Shown here: one piece after another, positions 24,653 through 32,824 of the stretch
Numbering within the stretch: the stretch's first letter is position 1
Layout of the letters: each line of letters starts with the position of its first letter
DNA from: Streptomyces sp. CB02009
Lineage (GTDB): Bacteria; Actinomycetota; Actinomycetes; Streptomycetales; Streptomycetaceae
Direction: 5' to 3'
Assembly (NCBI RefSeq): GCF_001905825.1
Contig: NZ_LIVV01000011.1
Location: 210,697 to 274,696 of the forward strand
Length of the DNA stretch: 64,000 nucleotides
The notes under the pieces: generated by a model
Seen by the model: the letters and a program-made list of their open reading frames with translations, nothing else
Told to the model about the DNA's origin: nothing
The model's database searches: none
Position numbers and translations under genes: made by a program

Positions 24653-25537
24653 ATGGGTGATGTGCTGGCCGGAATTCATGCCACCTGGGAGTTCGAGAGT
24701 GACGCCCTCGTCATCCGCTTCGACCGGGGGAACCGTGCGCCGAGACTCTTCGGTGTGCTGCGCGAACGACGTGTACCGCACGAGGCGCTGGCGTCCGTGA
24801 CGCTCTCGCCCGGCAAGCGGGGCACCGTCGTGCTGCACGCCGTGCCGAGACCGGGCGCCGATCCGCTGATGGAGGCGGCCGCGGGGCAGCTCTCGGAGAA
24901 CTGCGACCCGTACCGCCTGGTGCTGCCGGCGGACCGGGAGACGCTCGCCGAGTACTACCGGGACGAGCTGCGGGGCGCGGTCGGGCCCGGGACGGGGGCG
25001 GCGTACTCCGACGACCCCTCGGACGGGGGCGAGGTGACGCCCGCCGACCGCTTCCTCGTGGCGCCGCCGCAGGGACCGCAGTCCTTCAAGGCGTACGACG
25101 GGAAGGCGAGCTTCGACGGGCAGTCGGAGGTCTCGTTCCGCTGGTCCTGGACCGGGGCGTCCTCCGAGAAGTGGAAGGCGGGTGACCAGTTCTTCCACGT
25201 ACGGGACCTCTGCGGGGTCGAGTGGCGCTCGCCGGACGTCCTGGACGGGCATCTGCGGCTGGTTCCCCGGGGCGGCGAACCGCGCGCGCCCCAGCCGGAC
25301 CGCGACCCCGCCTCCGTCGTGTTCGGCCTCGGATACGGGCCGGTGCACCTGTCCCTCCCCTTCGCGGCGGCGGTCCTCGCGGCGATCCGGACCTCGGACC
25401 GCGTCCCGGCCCGTACGGCCGCCGCTCCCGGGGCCGTCGCTGAAAGGATTCGGCACCTGGGTGAACTGCATCAGGCGGGACTGGTGACGGACGAGGAGTT
25501 CTCGGCGAAGAAGGCGGAACTCCTCGCGGAGTTGTAG
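24653..25537 (+). CDS. DUF4429 protein with C-terminal SHOCT motif
   Basis: A 294-residue protein. The N-terminal DUF4429 unit begins MGDVLAGIHATWEFESDALVIRFDRG, and a second DUF4429-like unit begins near residue 140 (SFKAYDGKASFDGQSEVSFRW). The last 35 residues (ERIRHLGELHQAGLVTDEEFSAKKAELLAEL) are a SHOCT motif, a short helical tail seen in many envelope or oligomerising proteins. Function is unknown. ATG at 24653 has GAGG 5 bases upstream; ATG at 24644 is possible. It lies between the DUF1023 gene and the two-component system, on the same strand. Confidence 0.85.
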   Translation: MGDVLAGIHATWEFESDALVIRFDRGNRAPRLFGVLRERRVPHEALASVTLSPGKRGTVVLHAVPRPGADPLMEAAAGQLSENCDPYRLVLPADRETLAEYYRDELRGAVGPGTGAAYSDDPSDGGEVTPADRFLVAPPQGPQSFKAYDGKASFDGQSEVSFRWSWTGASSEKWKAGDQFFHVRDLCGVEWRSPDVLDGHLRLVPRGGEPRAPQPDRDPASVVFGLGYGPVHLSLPFAAAVLAAIRTSDRVPARTAAAPGAVAERIRHLGELHQAGLVTDEEFSAKKAELLAEL

Positions 25538-25633
25538 GGGGGCAGGCCCGGAACCGCTGCCGGGCCCGGATCCATGGGACGCACCACGGGCCCCACGGAG
25601 CCCGCCCCACAGAGCCCGCGGGCCCCGGCGTCA

Positions 25634-25700
25634 TACCCCGGTATCAGGGCAGAGCCCGGTCCCCGGTATGACGTCGGGGGCCGGGCCCCCTGCCTACCCT
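25634..25700 (+). promoter_or_regulatory. Dual-box promoter of the NarL-type kinase gene (site A)
   Basis: CCCCGGTAT occurs at 25636-25644 and again at 25661-25669, exactly 25 bases apart. TGACGT (25669-25674) and TACCCT (25695-25700) follow, separated by 20 bases. The same boxes with the same two spacings precede the second DUF1023 gene (site B, 27980-28044). TACCCT ends 9 bases before the kinase ATG, so the transcript is likely leaderless. The best candidate binder is the response regulator encoded by this operon. Confidence 0.7.
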
Positions 25701-25709
25701 GAGCGGGTC

Positions 25710-27092
25710 ATGGCTACCGAACCGCGGCACGAGCCGCCCACCCCCAGCCTGCGGCAGCTCAGCACCCGGACACGCGAGATGTTCCAGGGGCTCGGGACCG
25801 CGCTCACCACGCCCACCACCCCGGGGGCGCCGCTCCTCGCCGACGCCTCCTCGCGGTGGGTGCGCCTGCTGCCGTACGCCGTCGCCCTCGCGTTCGTCGC
25901 CTCGCTGCTCCCCACCACGGTGCACCTCCTCGCCGGGGACTACGGCGTCAACGGCGCGCTCGCCGGGGCCCTCGGCACCGCCCAGACCGCGCCGCTGCTG
26001 CTCGCCGTCGCCCGTCCGCTGCAGGCCTGGTGGATCATCTTCGCCGCCGACGTGCTCGGCGCGGTCGTGCTCCTCGCCGCCGACGGACCGCGCGCCGAAC
26101 TCTGGCCCTGGACCCCGCCGGCCGTCGTCGGCTACTGCGCGCTGATGATCGCGCTCGGACTGCGCGAGTCCCGCCGCGCGCTGTTCGGGGTGTGGCTGGC
26201 GACCGGCGTCGCCGGGTACGTCCTGGAGGTCTTCCGGCCCGCCGGCTACACCAGCGTCCACACCCTGCTCGTCGTCCTCAGCGGGGTCCTGCTCCTGCTC
26301 ACCTCGGCGGTACGCGCGCGTGGCGACGCCCAGCGGCGGCTCGTCGAGCAGGAGACCATCAGCGAGGCCGAGCGGTCCCGCCGCACGCTCCTGGAGGAGC
26401 GGGCCAGGATCGCGCGCGAGCTGCACGACGTGGTGGCCCACCACATGTCGGTGATCACCGTGCAGGCCGACTCGGCCCCGTACCGCATCCCCGACCTCCC
26501 GGACGCGGCACGCGAGGAGTTCACCTCGATCGCGTCGAGCGCGCGCGAGTCGCTGGCCGAGATGCGACGGCTGCTGTCCGTGCTGCGCAGCGACGGCAGC
26601 GAGGGCGAACGGGCCCCGCAGCCGGGCCTCGACCGGGTCCAGCAGCTCGTCGAGGCGACCGTACGGGCCGGGGTACCGGCCGAGCTGCGGCTCGCCGCCG
26701 ACCTCGGCGACGTACCGCAGGCGGTGGACCTGTCCGCGTACCGGATCGTGCAAGAGGCCCTCGCGAACGTCGTGCGGCACGCACCGGGCGCGTCGACCCG
26801 GGTGTCGGTCCGGGCGGACGGCGGATGGCTGACGGTCCTCGTCGTCAACGGGCCCTCGGCGGAGGCGGGTTCCGGGGTGGAGCACGGCGCGTCCGGCACC
26901 GGGCACGGACTCGTCGGCATGCGGGAGCGCGTACGGTTGACGGGCGGCTCGCTCGACACCGGGCCGCTGCCGGACGGCGGCTTCCGGGTCGCCGCGCGGC
27001 TGCCGCTGACCCCGGACCCTCCGGCCGTGTCTCCGCCCCCGCCGCCGACCCTGCCGCCGGCCCCGCCCTCGAACGCCAAGGACTCCGAGTGA
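25710..27092 (+). CDS. NarL-type sensor histidine kinase
   Basis: A 460-residue membrane kinase. Residues about 50-195 hold five to six hydrophobic segments. The HisKA_3 domain has ERARIARELHDVVAHHMSVI, with phospho-acceptor His near 240. The ATP-binding domain has the N box region VQEALANVVRHA and the G box GHGLVGMRERVRLTGG. A Pro-rich tail ends the protein. It should phosphorylate the regulator encoded by the overlapping next gene (GTGA). ATG at 25710 has no strong ribosome site and lies 9 bases from a promoter element, suggesting a leaderless message. Confidence 0.92.
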   Translation: MATEPRHEPPTPSLRQLSTRTREMFQGLGTALTTPTTPGAPLLADASSRWVRLLPYAVALAFVASLLPTTVHLLAGDYGVNGALAGALGTAQTAPLLLAVARPLQAWWIIFAADVLGAVVLLAADGPRAELWPWTPPAVVGYCALMIALGLRESRRALFGVWLATGVAGYVLEVFRPAGYTSVHTLLVVLSGVLLLLTSAVRARGDAQRRLVEQETISEAERSRRTLLEERARIARELHDVVAHHMSVITVQADSAPYRIPDLPDAAREEFTSIASSARESLAEMRRLLSVLRSDGSEGERAPQPGLDRVQQLVEATVRAGVPAELRLAADLGDVPQAVDLSAYRIVQEALANVVRHAPGASTRVSVRADGGWLTVLVVNGPSAEAGSGVEHGASGTGHGLVGMRERVRLTGGSLDTGPLPDGGFRVAARLPLTPDPPAVSPPPPPTLPPAPPSNAKDSE

Positions 27093-27769
27093 CCATCCGC
27101 GTGATCATCGTCGACGACCAGGCCATGGTGCGGGCCGGATTCGCCGCGCTGCTCGCCGCACAGCCCGACATCGACGTCGTGGGCGAGGCCCCCGACGGGC
27201 GGCAGGGCGTCGACGTGGCCCGCTCGACGCACCCGGACGTGGTCCTCATGGACGTGCGGATGCCGGAGCTGGACGGGCTCGCCGCCGCCCGGGAGATCCT
27301 CCACCCGCCGACCGGGGTCACCCACCGGCCGAAGGTCCTCATGCTGACCACCTTCGACGTGGACGACTACGTGTACGAGGCGCTGCGCGCCGGCGCGTCC
27401 GGCTTCCTCCTGAAGGACGCGCCGCCGGCGGACCTGATCGCGGCGGTACGGGTGGTGGCGGCGGGCGAGGCCCTGCTCGCCCCGTCCGTGACCCGCCGGC
27501 TCATCGCCGACTTCGCCGCCTCCCGTCCGGCGCCGCGCAAGGACACCACGGCGCTGCGGCTGAACGGGCTCACCCCGCGCGAGACCGAGGTCCTCGAACT
27601 CATCGCCCGCGGCCTGTCCAACCAGGAGATCGCGGACCACCTCGTCCTCGCCGAGCAGACGGTGAAGACCCACATCGGCCGGGTCCTCGCCAAGCTGGAC
27701 CTGCGCGACCGGGCGCAGGCGGTGGTCTTCGCGTACGAGTCGGGGCTCGTGACCCCGGGCGCCTCCTGA
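27089..27769 (+). CDS. NarL/LuxR-type response regulator
   Basis: A 226-residue regulator. The receiver domain has VIIVDDQAMVRAGF and phospho-acceptor Asp near residue 55 in VLMDVRMPELDG, with the conserved Lys in FLLKDAPP. The C-terminal LuxR-type helix-turn-helix is LTPRETEVLELIARGLSNQEIADHLVLAEQTVKTHIGRVLAKL. The GTG start overlaps the kinase stop. Likely targets are its own operon and the DUF1023/acyltransferase operon, because both carry the shared dual-box promoter. Confidence 0.93.
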   Translation: MTIRVIIVDDQAMVRAGFAALLAAQPDIDVVGEAPDGRQGVDVARSTHPDVVLMDVRMPELDGLAAAREILHPPTGVTHRPKVLMLTTFDVDDYVYEALRAGASGFLLKDAPPADLIAAVRVVAAGEALLAPSVTRRLIADFAASRPAPRKDTTALRLNGLTPRETEVLELIARGLSNQEIADHLVLAEQTVKTHIGRVLAKLDLRDRAQAVVFAYESGLVTPGAS

Positions 27770-27798
27770 CCGACGCCGGAGGGGGGCGAGGGCCGTGG

Positions 27799-27881
27799 CC
27801 CCCGGAACGCCCTGAGCGGCGCGTGACCCCCGGCACGCCCTGAGCGGCGCGTGACCGCCGGGACGCCCTGAGGCGGGGCGA
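27799..27881. repeat. Three tandem 28-base repeats downstream of the response regulator
   Basis: Two 28-base units at 27799-27826 and 27827-27854 differ at only one base; they share ACGCCCTGAGCGGCGCGTGA apart from that change. A third, diverged 27-base unit is at 27855-27881. They start 30 bases past the regulator stop and encode nothing obvious. They could act as RNA structure or be a replication-slippage product. The surrounding 321-base gap (27770-28090) otherwise holds only the site B promoter. Confidence 0.7.
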
Positions 27882-27977
27882 ACGCGGCCGTGCTCCCGGC
27901 GCGACCCCGCCCCCGGGTGGCTGTCCCCCGGGGGAAAACCCCACCCCCCGCCTGGTGTTGCCTGCTCCTCCACCCCC

Positions 27978-28044
27978 TACCCCGGTATCAAGGGGGAGTT
28001 GGCTCCCCGGTGTGACGTGCCGTCACCCGTCGTCTTCCTACCTT
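27978..28044 (+). promoter_or_regulatory. Dual-box promoter of the DUF1023/acyltransferase operon (site B)
   Basis: CCCCGGTAT (27980-27988) and CCCCGGTGT (28005-28013) are 25 bases apart. TGACGT (28013-28018) and TACCTT (28039-28044) follow with a 20-base gap. Order, sequence and both spacings match site A before the kinase gene. Here the -10-like element is 46 bases from the start codon and the gene has a good ribosome site, so this transcript has a leader. Confidence 0.7.
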
Positions 28045-28090
28045 CCTCTCGCCAGCGAACGAGCGAGTACCGGAGAGGGAGGGCGACCCC

Positions 28091-29128
28091 ATGCGCCGTA
28101 TTTCGAGGACCCTGACCACCGCGGCCCTGGTGGCCGCCGCGGTCGGCGGGACGGCCGGCTGGGCGTCCGGTGACAGCCAGGAGGCCGTCACCGGGGCACC
28201 GGTCGGTACGGCGGAGTGGCGGGCCGCCGGGCTGCCGGACCCGGAGCGGATGGACCCGGCCGGGGTGGCGCGGTTCTTCGCCGGCCTGAGCCCCGCACGG
28301 CAGCGGGAGCTGGCCCGGACGCACCCGACGGTCGTCGGGAACCTCGACGGGGCGCCGCTGGAGCTGCGGTACGAGGCCAACGCCCGCACCACGCACGGGG
28401 CGTTCGGCGGGGCGCGGGTCCTCGCCCACGACACGCGCGGCCGGGGCCAGGTGGCCCTGGTGTACGGCGATCTGGCGCGGGCCGAGCACGTCGCGGTGAT
28501 CGTGCCCGGCTCGGACGTCGACGCGGGCCGCGTACGGCCGCTCACCGACATGGCGGTCTCGCTGCGGCAGGCCGCCGGCGGGGACACGGCGGTCGTCGCC
28601 TGGGCCGGGTACACCACCCCCGTCGGCGTCGGTCTGGACGCGGCCACCGGCCGGCTCGCCGAGGCCGGGGCGGACCGGCTCACCCGCTTCGCGGACGGTC
28701 TCGCGGCGGTCGGGGCGCCCGAGCCGTCCCTGTTCTGCCACAGCTACGGCTCCGTCGTCTGCGGCCTGGCCGCCCGCGATCTGAAGGCCAAGGACCTGGT
28801 GGTCCTCGGCTCCCCCGGGATGCGCGCGGAGAACGTGAACGAGCTCGGCACCACGGCCCGCGTCTGGGCGGCGAAGGATCCCACCGACTGGATCGACCGC
28901 GTCCCGAACGTCGAGGTCGGGGACCTCGGGCACGGCGCCGACCCCACCGGACCGGCCTTCGGGGCCCGCCGGATCGCGGCCGACGACGCGGTCGGCCACG
29001 GCGGCTACTTCGCGCCGGGCACCTCCTCGCTGCGCGCCTTCGCCGCGATCGCCGACGGAGCGGTCGGCACCGTGGACCGCTCCGCCCTCACCACCGCCGG
29101 CGCCCGCACCGAAGGAGACGCCCGATGA
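28091..29128 (+). CDS. Secreted DUF1023 alpha/beta hydrolase (paralogue B)
   Basis: A 345-residue exported protein with a Sec-type signal (RRISRTLTTAALVAAAVGGTAGWASG). The DUF1023 core matches the gene at 23364: HPTVVGNLDGAPLELRYEANAR, VIVPGSDVD, SLFCHSYGSVVCG with the nucleophile Ser, KDPTDWIDRVPN with the acid Asp, and AVGHGGYFAPGTSSLRAFAAI with the His. It is likely an extracytoplasmic esterase or lipase with unknown substrate. The ATG has GGAGAGGGAGGG upstream. Its stop overlaps the acyltransferase start (ATGA), so the hydrolase and acyltransferase are made together. Confidence 0.88.
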   Translation: MRRISRTLTTAALVAAAVGGTAGWASGDSQEAVTGAPVGTAEWRAAGLPDPERMDPAGVARFFAGLSPARQRELARTHPTVVGNLDGAPLELRYEANARTTHGAFGGARVLAHDTRGRGQVALVYGDLARAEHVAVIVPGSDVDAGRVRPLTDMAVSLRQAAGGDTAVVAWAGYTTPVGVGLDAATGRLAEAGADRLTRFADGLAAVGAPEPSLFCHSYGSVVCGLAARDLKAKDLVVLGSPGMRAENVNELGTTARVWAAKDPTDWIDRVPNVEVGDLGHGADPTGPAFGARRIAADDAVGHGGYFAPGTSSLRAFAAIADGAVGTVDRSALTTAGARTEGDAR

Positions 29129-30342
29129 GCTCCCTCGCGACCATGGCCCGCCGCACGGCCCGGACGATCGAGTCGGGCACCCCCGCCCACCGCGACCGGG
29201 CGATCGACGGGCTGCGCGCCCTGGCCCTGCTGGCCGTGCCCACCGGACACTGGCTGCTCGGCGGCTTCACGCTCTCCTCCGACGGGGCCCTTCACAACGC
29301 CAGCCCGCTGGGCACGTTCGCGGGCCTGGCGCCGGTCAGCTGGGTCCTCCAGATGCTGGGGATCTTCTTCCTGGTCGGCGGCTACGCCTCCGTCCTCTCG
29401 TACCGGCGCAGAAAGGGCTCCACGCGCGCGTGGCTCGGCGGGCGGCTCGCGCGGCTGGGTCGTCCCGTCCTCGGTGTCACCGCCGTCTGGGCGGCGCTGC
29501 TGCCCGTGCTGCACTTCGGGTTCGACGTGCCCGTGGACACCCTGCGGACCGCGTCCACGCTGGTGATCCAGCCGCTGTGGTTCGTCGGGGTGTACACGGT
29601 GGTCACCGCGCTCACCCCGCTGTGCGTGCGGGCCGCCCGCCGCCTCGGGGTGTGGGCCGCGGCCCCGCTGCTCGGCTCGGTGGCCGTCGTCGACTTCCTG
29701 CGGTACGGCCCCTACGCCGACGCCGTACCGTCCTGGCTGAGCCTCCTCAACATCCTGCCCGGCTGGCTCTTCGCCTATCAGCTCGGCGTCTCCTGGGGCG
29801 AGGGCCGGGTCACCCGGCGGCACGCCTGGGGACTGCTGATCGGCGGGGCCGCGCTCTTCGCCGCCCTGCTGCTCGCCTTCGGCTACCCGACCTCGATGGT
29901 CGGCGTCCCCGGCGAGGCCCGCACCAACTCCCACCCGCCGTCGCTGCTCGTCCTCGCCCTGGCCGCCGCCCAGAGCGGCGCCGCGATCCTGCTCAGGGAC
30001 CGGCTCGGGAGGCTCCTGAAGCGGCCCGCGCTGTGGGCACCGGTCGTGGTCGTCAACCTCTCGGCGATGACGATCCTGTGCTGGCACCAGACGGCGATGC
30101 TCGCCGCGGCCGTCCCCGCCTCGTACCTCGGGGAGGTCCCGGGTCTGGTCGGCGCACCGGACTCGGTCGGCTGGATCCTGGCACGGCTGGCGTGGATGCC
30201 GGTCTTCGCCGGACTGCTCGTCCTGATCGGGCGGTACGCGCGCGGGTTCGAGTCGCCGTGGGCGGGCACCGGCCCGGGCCGGCGGACCCTCGCGGGGCTG
30301 CTCGCGGCGGGATTCGCGGTCTTCGCCCTGGGACTCGCGTGA
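29125..30342 (+). CDS. Acyltransferase-3 family integral membrane protein
   Basis: A 405-residue protein with about ten hydrophobic helices. The family start RDRAIDGLRALALLAVPTGHWLLGG places the conserved Arg and His near the membrane face; WHQT near residue 325 is another conserved feature. Family members move acyl groups such as acetyl or succinyl onto envelope glycans, lipids or exported metabolites. Coupling by ATGA to a secreted hydrolase suggests the two add and remove an acyl group on the same envelope substrate; this is inference. The gene ends at the start of a short tandem repeat. Confidence 0.87.
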   Translation: MSSLATMARRTARTIESGTPAHRDRAIDGLRALALLAVPTGHWLLGGFTLSSDGALHNASPLGTFAGLAPVSWVLQMLGIFFLVGGYASVLSYRRRKGSTRAWLGGRLARLGRPVLGVTAVWAALLPVLHFGFDVPVDTLRTASTLVIQPLWFVGVYTVVTALTPLCVRAARRLGVWAAAPLLGSVAVVDFLRYGPYADAVPSWLSLLNILPGWLFAYQLGVSWGEGRVTRRHAWGLLIGGAALFAALLLAFGYPTSMVGVPGEARTNSHPPSLLVLALAAAQSGAAILLRDRLGRLLKRPALWAPVVVVNLSAMTILCWHQTAMLAAAVPASYLGEVPGLVGAPDSVGWILARLAWMPVFAGLLVLIGRYARGFESPWAGTGPGRRTLAGLLAAGFAVFALGLA

Positions 30343-30387
30343 CACGCGCCCCGGCGGCTCGCCTGACGCGCACCCCCGCGGCTCGCC
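30340..30387. repeat. Two 24-base tandem repeats at the acyltransferase stop codon
   Basis: Units 30340-30363 and 30364-30387 share the pattern TGACRCGCRCCCC-GCGGCTCGCC. The first unit begins with the TGA stop of the acyltransferase gene, so the second is an untranslated copy of the gene end plus its tail. It fills part of the gap before the aldo-keto reductase end. Confidence 0.65.
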
Positions 30388-30446
30388 TGACGCGGAGGCC
30401 CTCAGGCCACGCGCGACACGTCGGCAGGCCCTCGGGAGGCAGGCCC

Positions 30447-31472
30447 TCAGGCCTCGCGCGACACCGCCGTGAAGCGCATGTCCGGGTAGCGGTCGCCCGC
30501 CACCAGGCCGGCGATCGGCTCGAGTTCGGCGAGTTCGGCGCCGGTGAGGGTGATCCGGGTGGCGGCGGCGTTCTCCTGCAGGCGGGAGCGCTTGCGGGTG
30601 CCGGGGATCGGGACGACCGTCAGCCCGTGCACGGAGGCCCGCTGCTGCACCCAGGCGAGGGCGATCTGCGCCGGGGTCGCGCCGTGCGCGGCGGCGATCT
30701 TGCGGACCGGGTCGAGCAGGGCGGCGTTCCGCTCCGCGTTCTCGCCGGTGAACCGGGGCTGCTGCCGGCGGAAGTCGCCGCCCGTCAGGTCCTTGGCGGC
30801 GTCGGCGAAGGATCCGGTGAGGAAGCCGCGGCCGAGCGGCGAGTACGGCACCACCGTGACGCCGAGTTCGGCGGCGGCGCCGACGGCGCTGCGCTCCACG
30901 TCCCGGGAGAAGAGCGACCACTCCGACTGGAGGGCGGCGATCGGGTGGACGGCGTGCGCCTCGCGCAGTTCGGGCCCGGTGACCTCGCTGAGGCCGAGGT
31001 GCTTGACCTTGCCCTCACGGACGAGTTCGGCCATCGTGCCGACGGACTCGGCGAGCGGGACCTCCGGGTCGCGGCGGTGCATGTAGTAGAGGTCGATGGT
31101 CTCGATGCCGAGGCGGCTCAGGCTGCCCTCGACGGCGGTCCTGATGTACGCGGGGTCGTTGCGGATGCCCCGGTAGGAGGGGTCGTCGGCGCGCCGCTCC
31201 AGGGCGAACTTGGTGGCGAGGGTGACCTCGTCGCGGTGGGCGGCGAGGAACGGGGCGAGGAACCGCTCGTTGGCGCCGTTGCCGTAGGCGTCGGCGGTGT
31301 CGATCAGGGTGACGCCGGCCTCCAGGGCGGCGTCGAGGGTGTCGCGGGCGGCGGTCTCGTCGGTGTCGCCGTAGAACTCGCTGATGCCCATGGCGCCGAA
31401 GCCCTGGACGCCGATCGCGGGTCCGTCCTGGCCGCCGAGCCGTACGGTGTCGATCCTGGTCGCGCTGGTCAT
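30447..31472 (-). CDS. Aldo/keto reductase
   Basis: A 341-residue NADP-dependent oxidoreductase with an (alpha/beta)8 barrel. The family tetrad is visible: Asp in LIDTADAYG, Tyr in the same motif, Lys in LATKFAL, and His in DLYYMHRRDP. SPLGRGFLTGSF and VVPIPGTRKRSRLQEN are the cofactor-binding ends. It probably reduces reactive aldehydes or ketones. ATG at 31472 has GGAGGAACG upstream. It overlaps the stop of the upstream merR gene (ATGA), so the regulator and enzyme form one operon. Confidence 0.92.
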   Translation of the reverse strand: MTSATRIDTVRLGGQDGPAIGVQGFGAMGISEFYGDTDETAARDTLDAALEAGVTLIDTADAYGNGANERFLAPFLAAHRDEVTLATKFALERRADDPSYRGIRNDPAYIRTAVEGSLSRLGIETIDLYYMHRRDPEVPLAESVGTMAELVREGKVKHLGLSEVTGPELREAHAVHPIAALQSEWSLFSRDVERSAVGAAAELGVTVVPYSPLGRGFLTGSFADAAKDLTGGDFRRQQPRFTGENAERNAALLDPVRKIAAAHGATPAQIALAWVQQRASVHGLTVVPIPGTRKRSRLQENAAATRITLTGAELAELEPIAGLVAGDRYPDMRFTAVSREA

Positions 31473-31918
31473 GAAGACGTTCCTCCGCATGTGGTCCCGT
31501 AGTGACTGATCTTGATGTCGAGCACGGCGAGCGTGTCCTGGAGTTCGGTGATCCGGGAGAGGACGTCGCGCCGGGTGGCCTCCAGGAGTTCCCGGCGTTC
31601 GTCGCGGGTGTGGTCCCCCTCGCGGACGAGTTCCGCGTACCGGACCATGTCGGCGACCGGCATGCCGGTCAGCCGCAGCTTGCCGACGAAGGCGAGCCAG
31701 CCGAGGTCGCGCTCGGTGAAACGGCGCTGGCCGGTGTGCGAGCGGTCGACGTGCGACATGAGTCCGATCCGCTCGTACCAGCGCAGGGTGTGGGCGGTGA
31801 GCCCGGTCAGGGCCGCGACCTCGCTGATCGTGTAGAAGGCCCGGGGGATCCGGGTGCCGCCCGTGCCGGTGCTCGTCGTCGTGCCGGTCGTCGTGCTCGT
31901 GCTCGCCATCACGCTCAT
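31469..31918 (-). CDS. MerR-family regulator of the aldo/keto reductase operon
   Basis: A 149-residue regulator. After a Thr/Gly-rich leader, the MerR helix-turn-helix is YTISEVAALTGLTAHTLRWYERIGLM (about 30-55), followed by RFTERDLGWLAFVGKLRLTGMPV and a dimerising helix. A C-terminal Cys lies near the end (YGTTCGGTSS). The start at 31918 is chosen because a MerR-type promoter ends about 7 bases upstream of it, implying a leaderless message; ATG at 31909 is the alternative. It likely activates its own operon when it senses a toxic carbonyl or redox signal. Confidence 0.87.
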   Translation of the reverse strand: MSVMASTSTTTGTTTSTGTGGTRIPRAFYTISEVAALTGLTAHTLRWYERIGLMSHVDRSHTGQRRFTERDLGWLAFVGKLRLTGMPVADMVRYAELVREGDHTRDERRELLEATRRDVLSRITELQDTLAVLDIKISHYGTTCGGTSS

Positions 31919-31925
31919 GACCCCC

Positions 31926-31956
31926 ACGCTAAAACGTTGGAGTGCACTCGAAGCAA
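31926..31956 (-). promoter_or_regulatory. MerR-type promoter with 19-base spacer and dyad
   Basis: On the minus strand, TTGCTT (31956-31951) and TAGCGT (31931-31926) are separated by 19 bases, the overlong spacer typical of MerR activation. The spacer contains the palindrome GAGTGCACTC (31940-31949). Transcription would begin about where the merR ATG lies (31918). Confidence 0.65.
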
Positions 31957-31970
31957 GTAGGCTCGGCCCC

Positions 31971-32801
31971 ATGGAGAGCAGCGTGCCGAGCCTGGCGTCG
32001 ATCGAGAACTGGCCCGTTCCCACCGCGGCGGCCGCCGTGGTCCGCGCGGACGGCACCCTGGCCGGGTCGTACGGCCCCACCGGGCAGCGCTTCCCGCTCG
32101 CCTCCGTCACCAAGCCGCTCGCGGCGTACGCCGTCCTCGTCGCGTACGAGGAGGGGGCGCTCGACCTCGACGAGCCGGCCGGGCCCGAGGGCGCGACCGT
32201 TCGCCATCTCCTCGCCCACACCTCGGGGCTCGCGTTCGACGAGAACCGGGTCATGGCCGCGCCGGGCACCCGCCGGATCTACTCCAACACCGGTTTCGAG
32301 GCCCTCGGCGACCATCTCGCCAAGGCGACGGACATCCCCTTCGCCGAGTACCTGCACCAGGCGGTCCTGGAGCCGCTGGGCATGACGTCGACGTCGCTGG
32401 AGGGCTCGCCCGCCAAGGACGGCGTCTCGACCGTGGACGACCTGGTGCGGTTCGCCGCGGAGGTACAGGCGCCGCGGCTGCTCGACCCGCGCACCGTCCT
32501 GGAGGCGATGAGCGTCGCGTACCCCGGTCTGACCGGCATCCTGCCCGGTTACGGGCACCAGCGCCCCAACGACTGGGGCCTCGGCTTCGAGATCCGCGAC
32601 GGCAAGTCCCCGCACTGGACGGGTGCCCTGTCCTCCCCGCGCGCCTTCGGGCACTTCGGGCAGTCCGGCACGTTCCTGTGGATCGACCCGGACGCGCGTG
32701 CCGCGTGCGTGGCGCTGACCGACCGGCCCTTCGGCGCGTGGGCGGTCGAGGCCTGGCCGCCGTTCACCGACGCGGTCCTCGCCGACCTGCGGACGGCCTG
32801 A
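31971..32801 (+). CDS. Serine hydrolase, beta-lactamase/class C family
   Basis: A 276-residue protein of the penicillin-binding/class C beta-lactamase fold. The active site SxxK is SVTK near residue 45 (PLASVTKPLAAYAVL), the Y-x-N motif is YSNTGFEALG, and HFGQSG near 223 stands in for the K-T-G motif. No signal peptide is seen, so it is probably a cytoplasmic esterase or peptidase and not a secreted beta-lactamase. It is divergent from the MerR operon; the two starts are 52 bases apart and may share the MerR control region. Confidence 0.87.
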   Translation: MESSVPSLASIENWPVPTAAAAVVRADGTLAGSYGPTGQRFPLASVTKPLAAYAVLVAYEEGALDLDEPAGPEGATVRHLLAHTSGLAFDENRVMAAPGTRRIYSNTGFEALGDHLAKATDIPFAEYLHQAVLEPLGMTSTSLEGSPAKDGVSTVDDLVRFAAEVQAPRLLDPRTVLEAMSVAYPGLTGILPGYGHQRPNDWGLGFEIRDGKSPHWTGALSSPRAFGHFGQSGTFLWIDPDARAACVALTDRPFGAWAVEAWPPFTDAVLADLRTA

Positions 32802-32824
32802 GGCGCGTCTGTCCGCGAGAGCGG

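Noticed and set aside
31971..32801. A secreted antibiotic-resistance beta-lactamase
   Set aside because: SxxK and YxN are present, but there is no signal peptide and no KTG. A general serine hydrolase is more likely.
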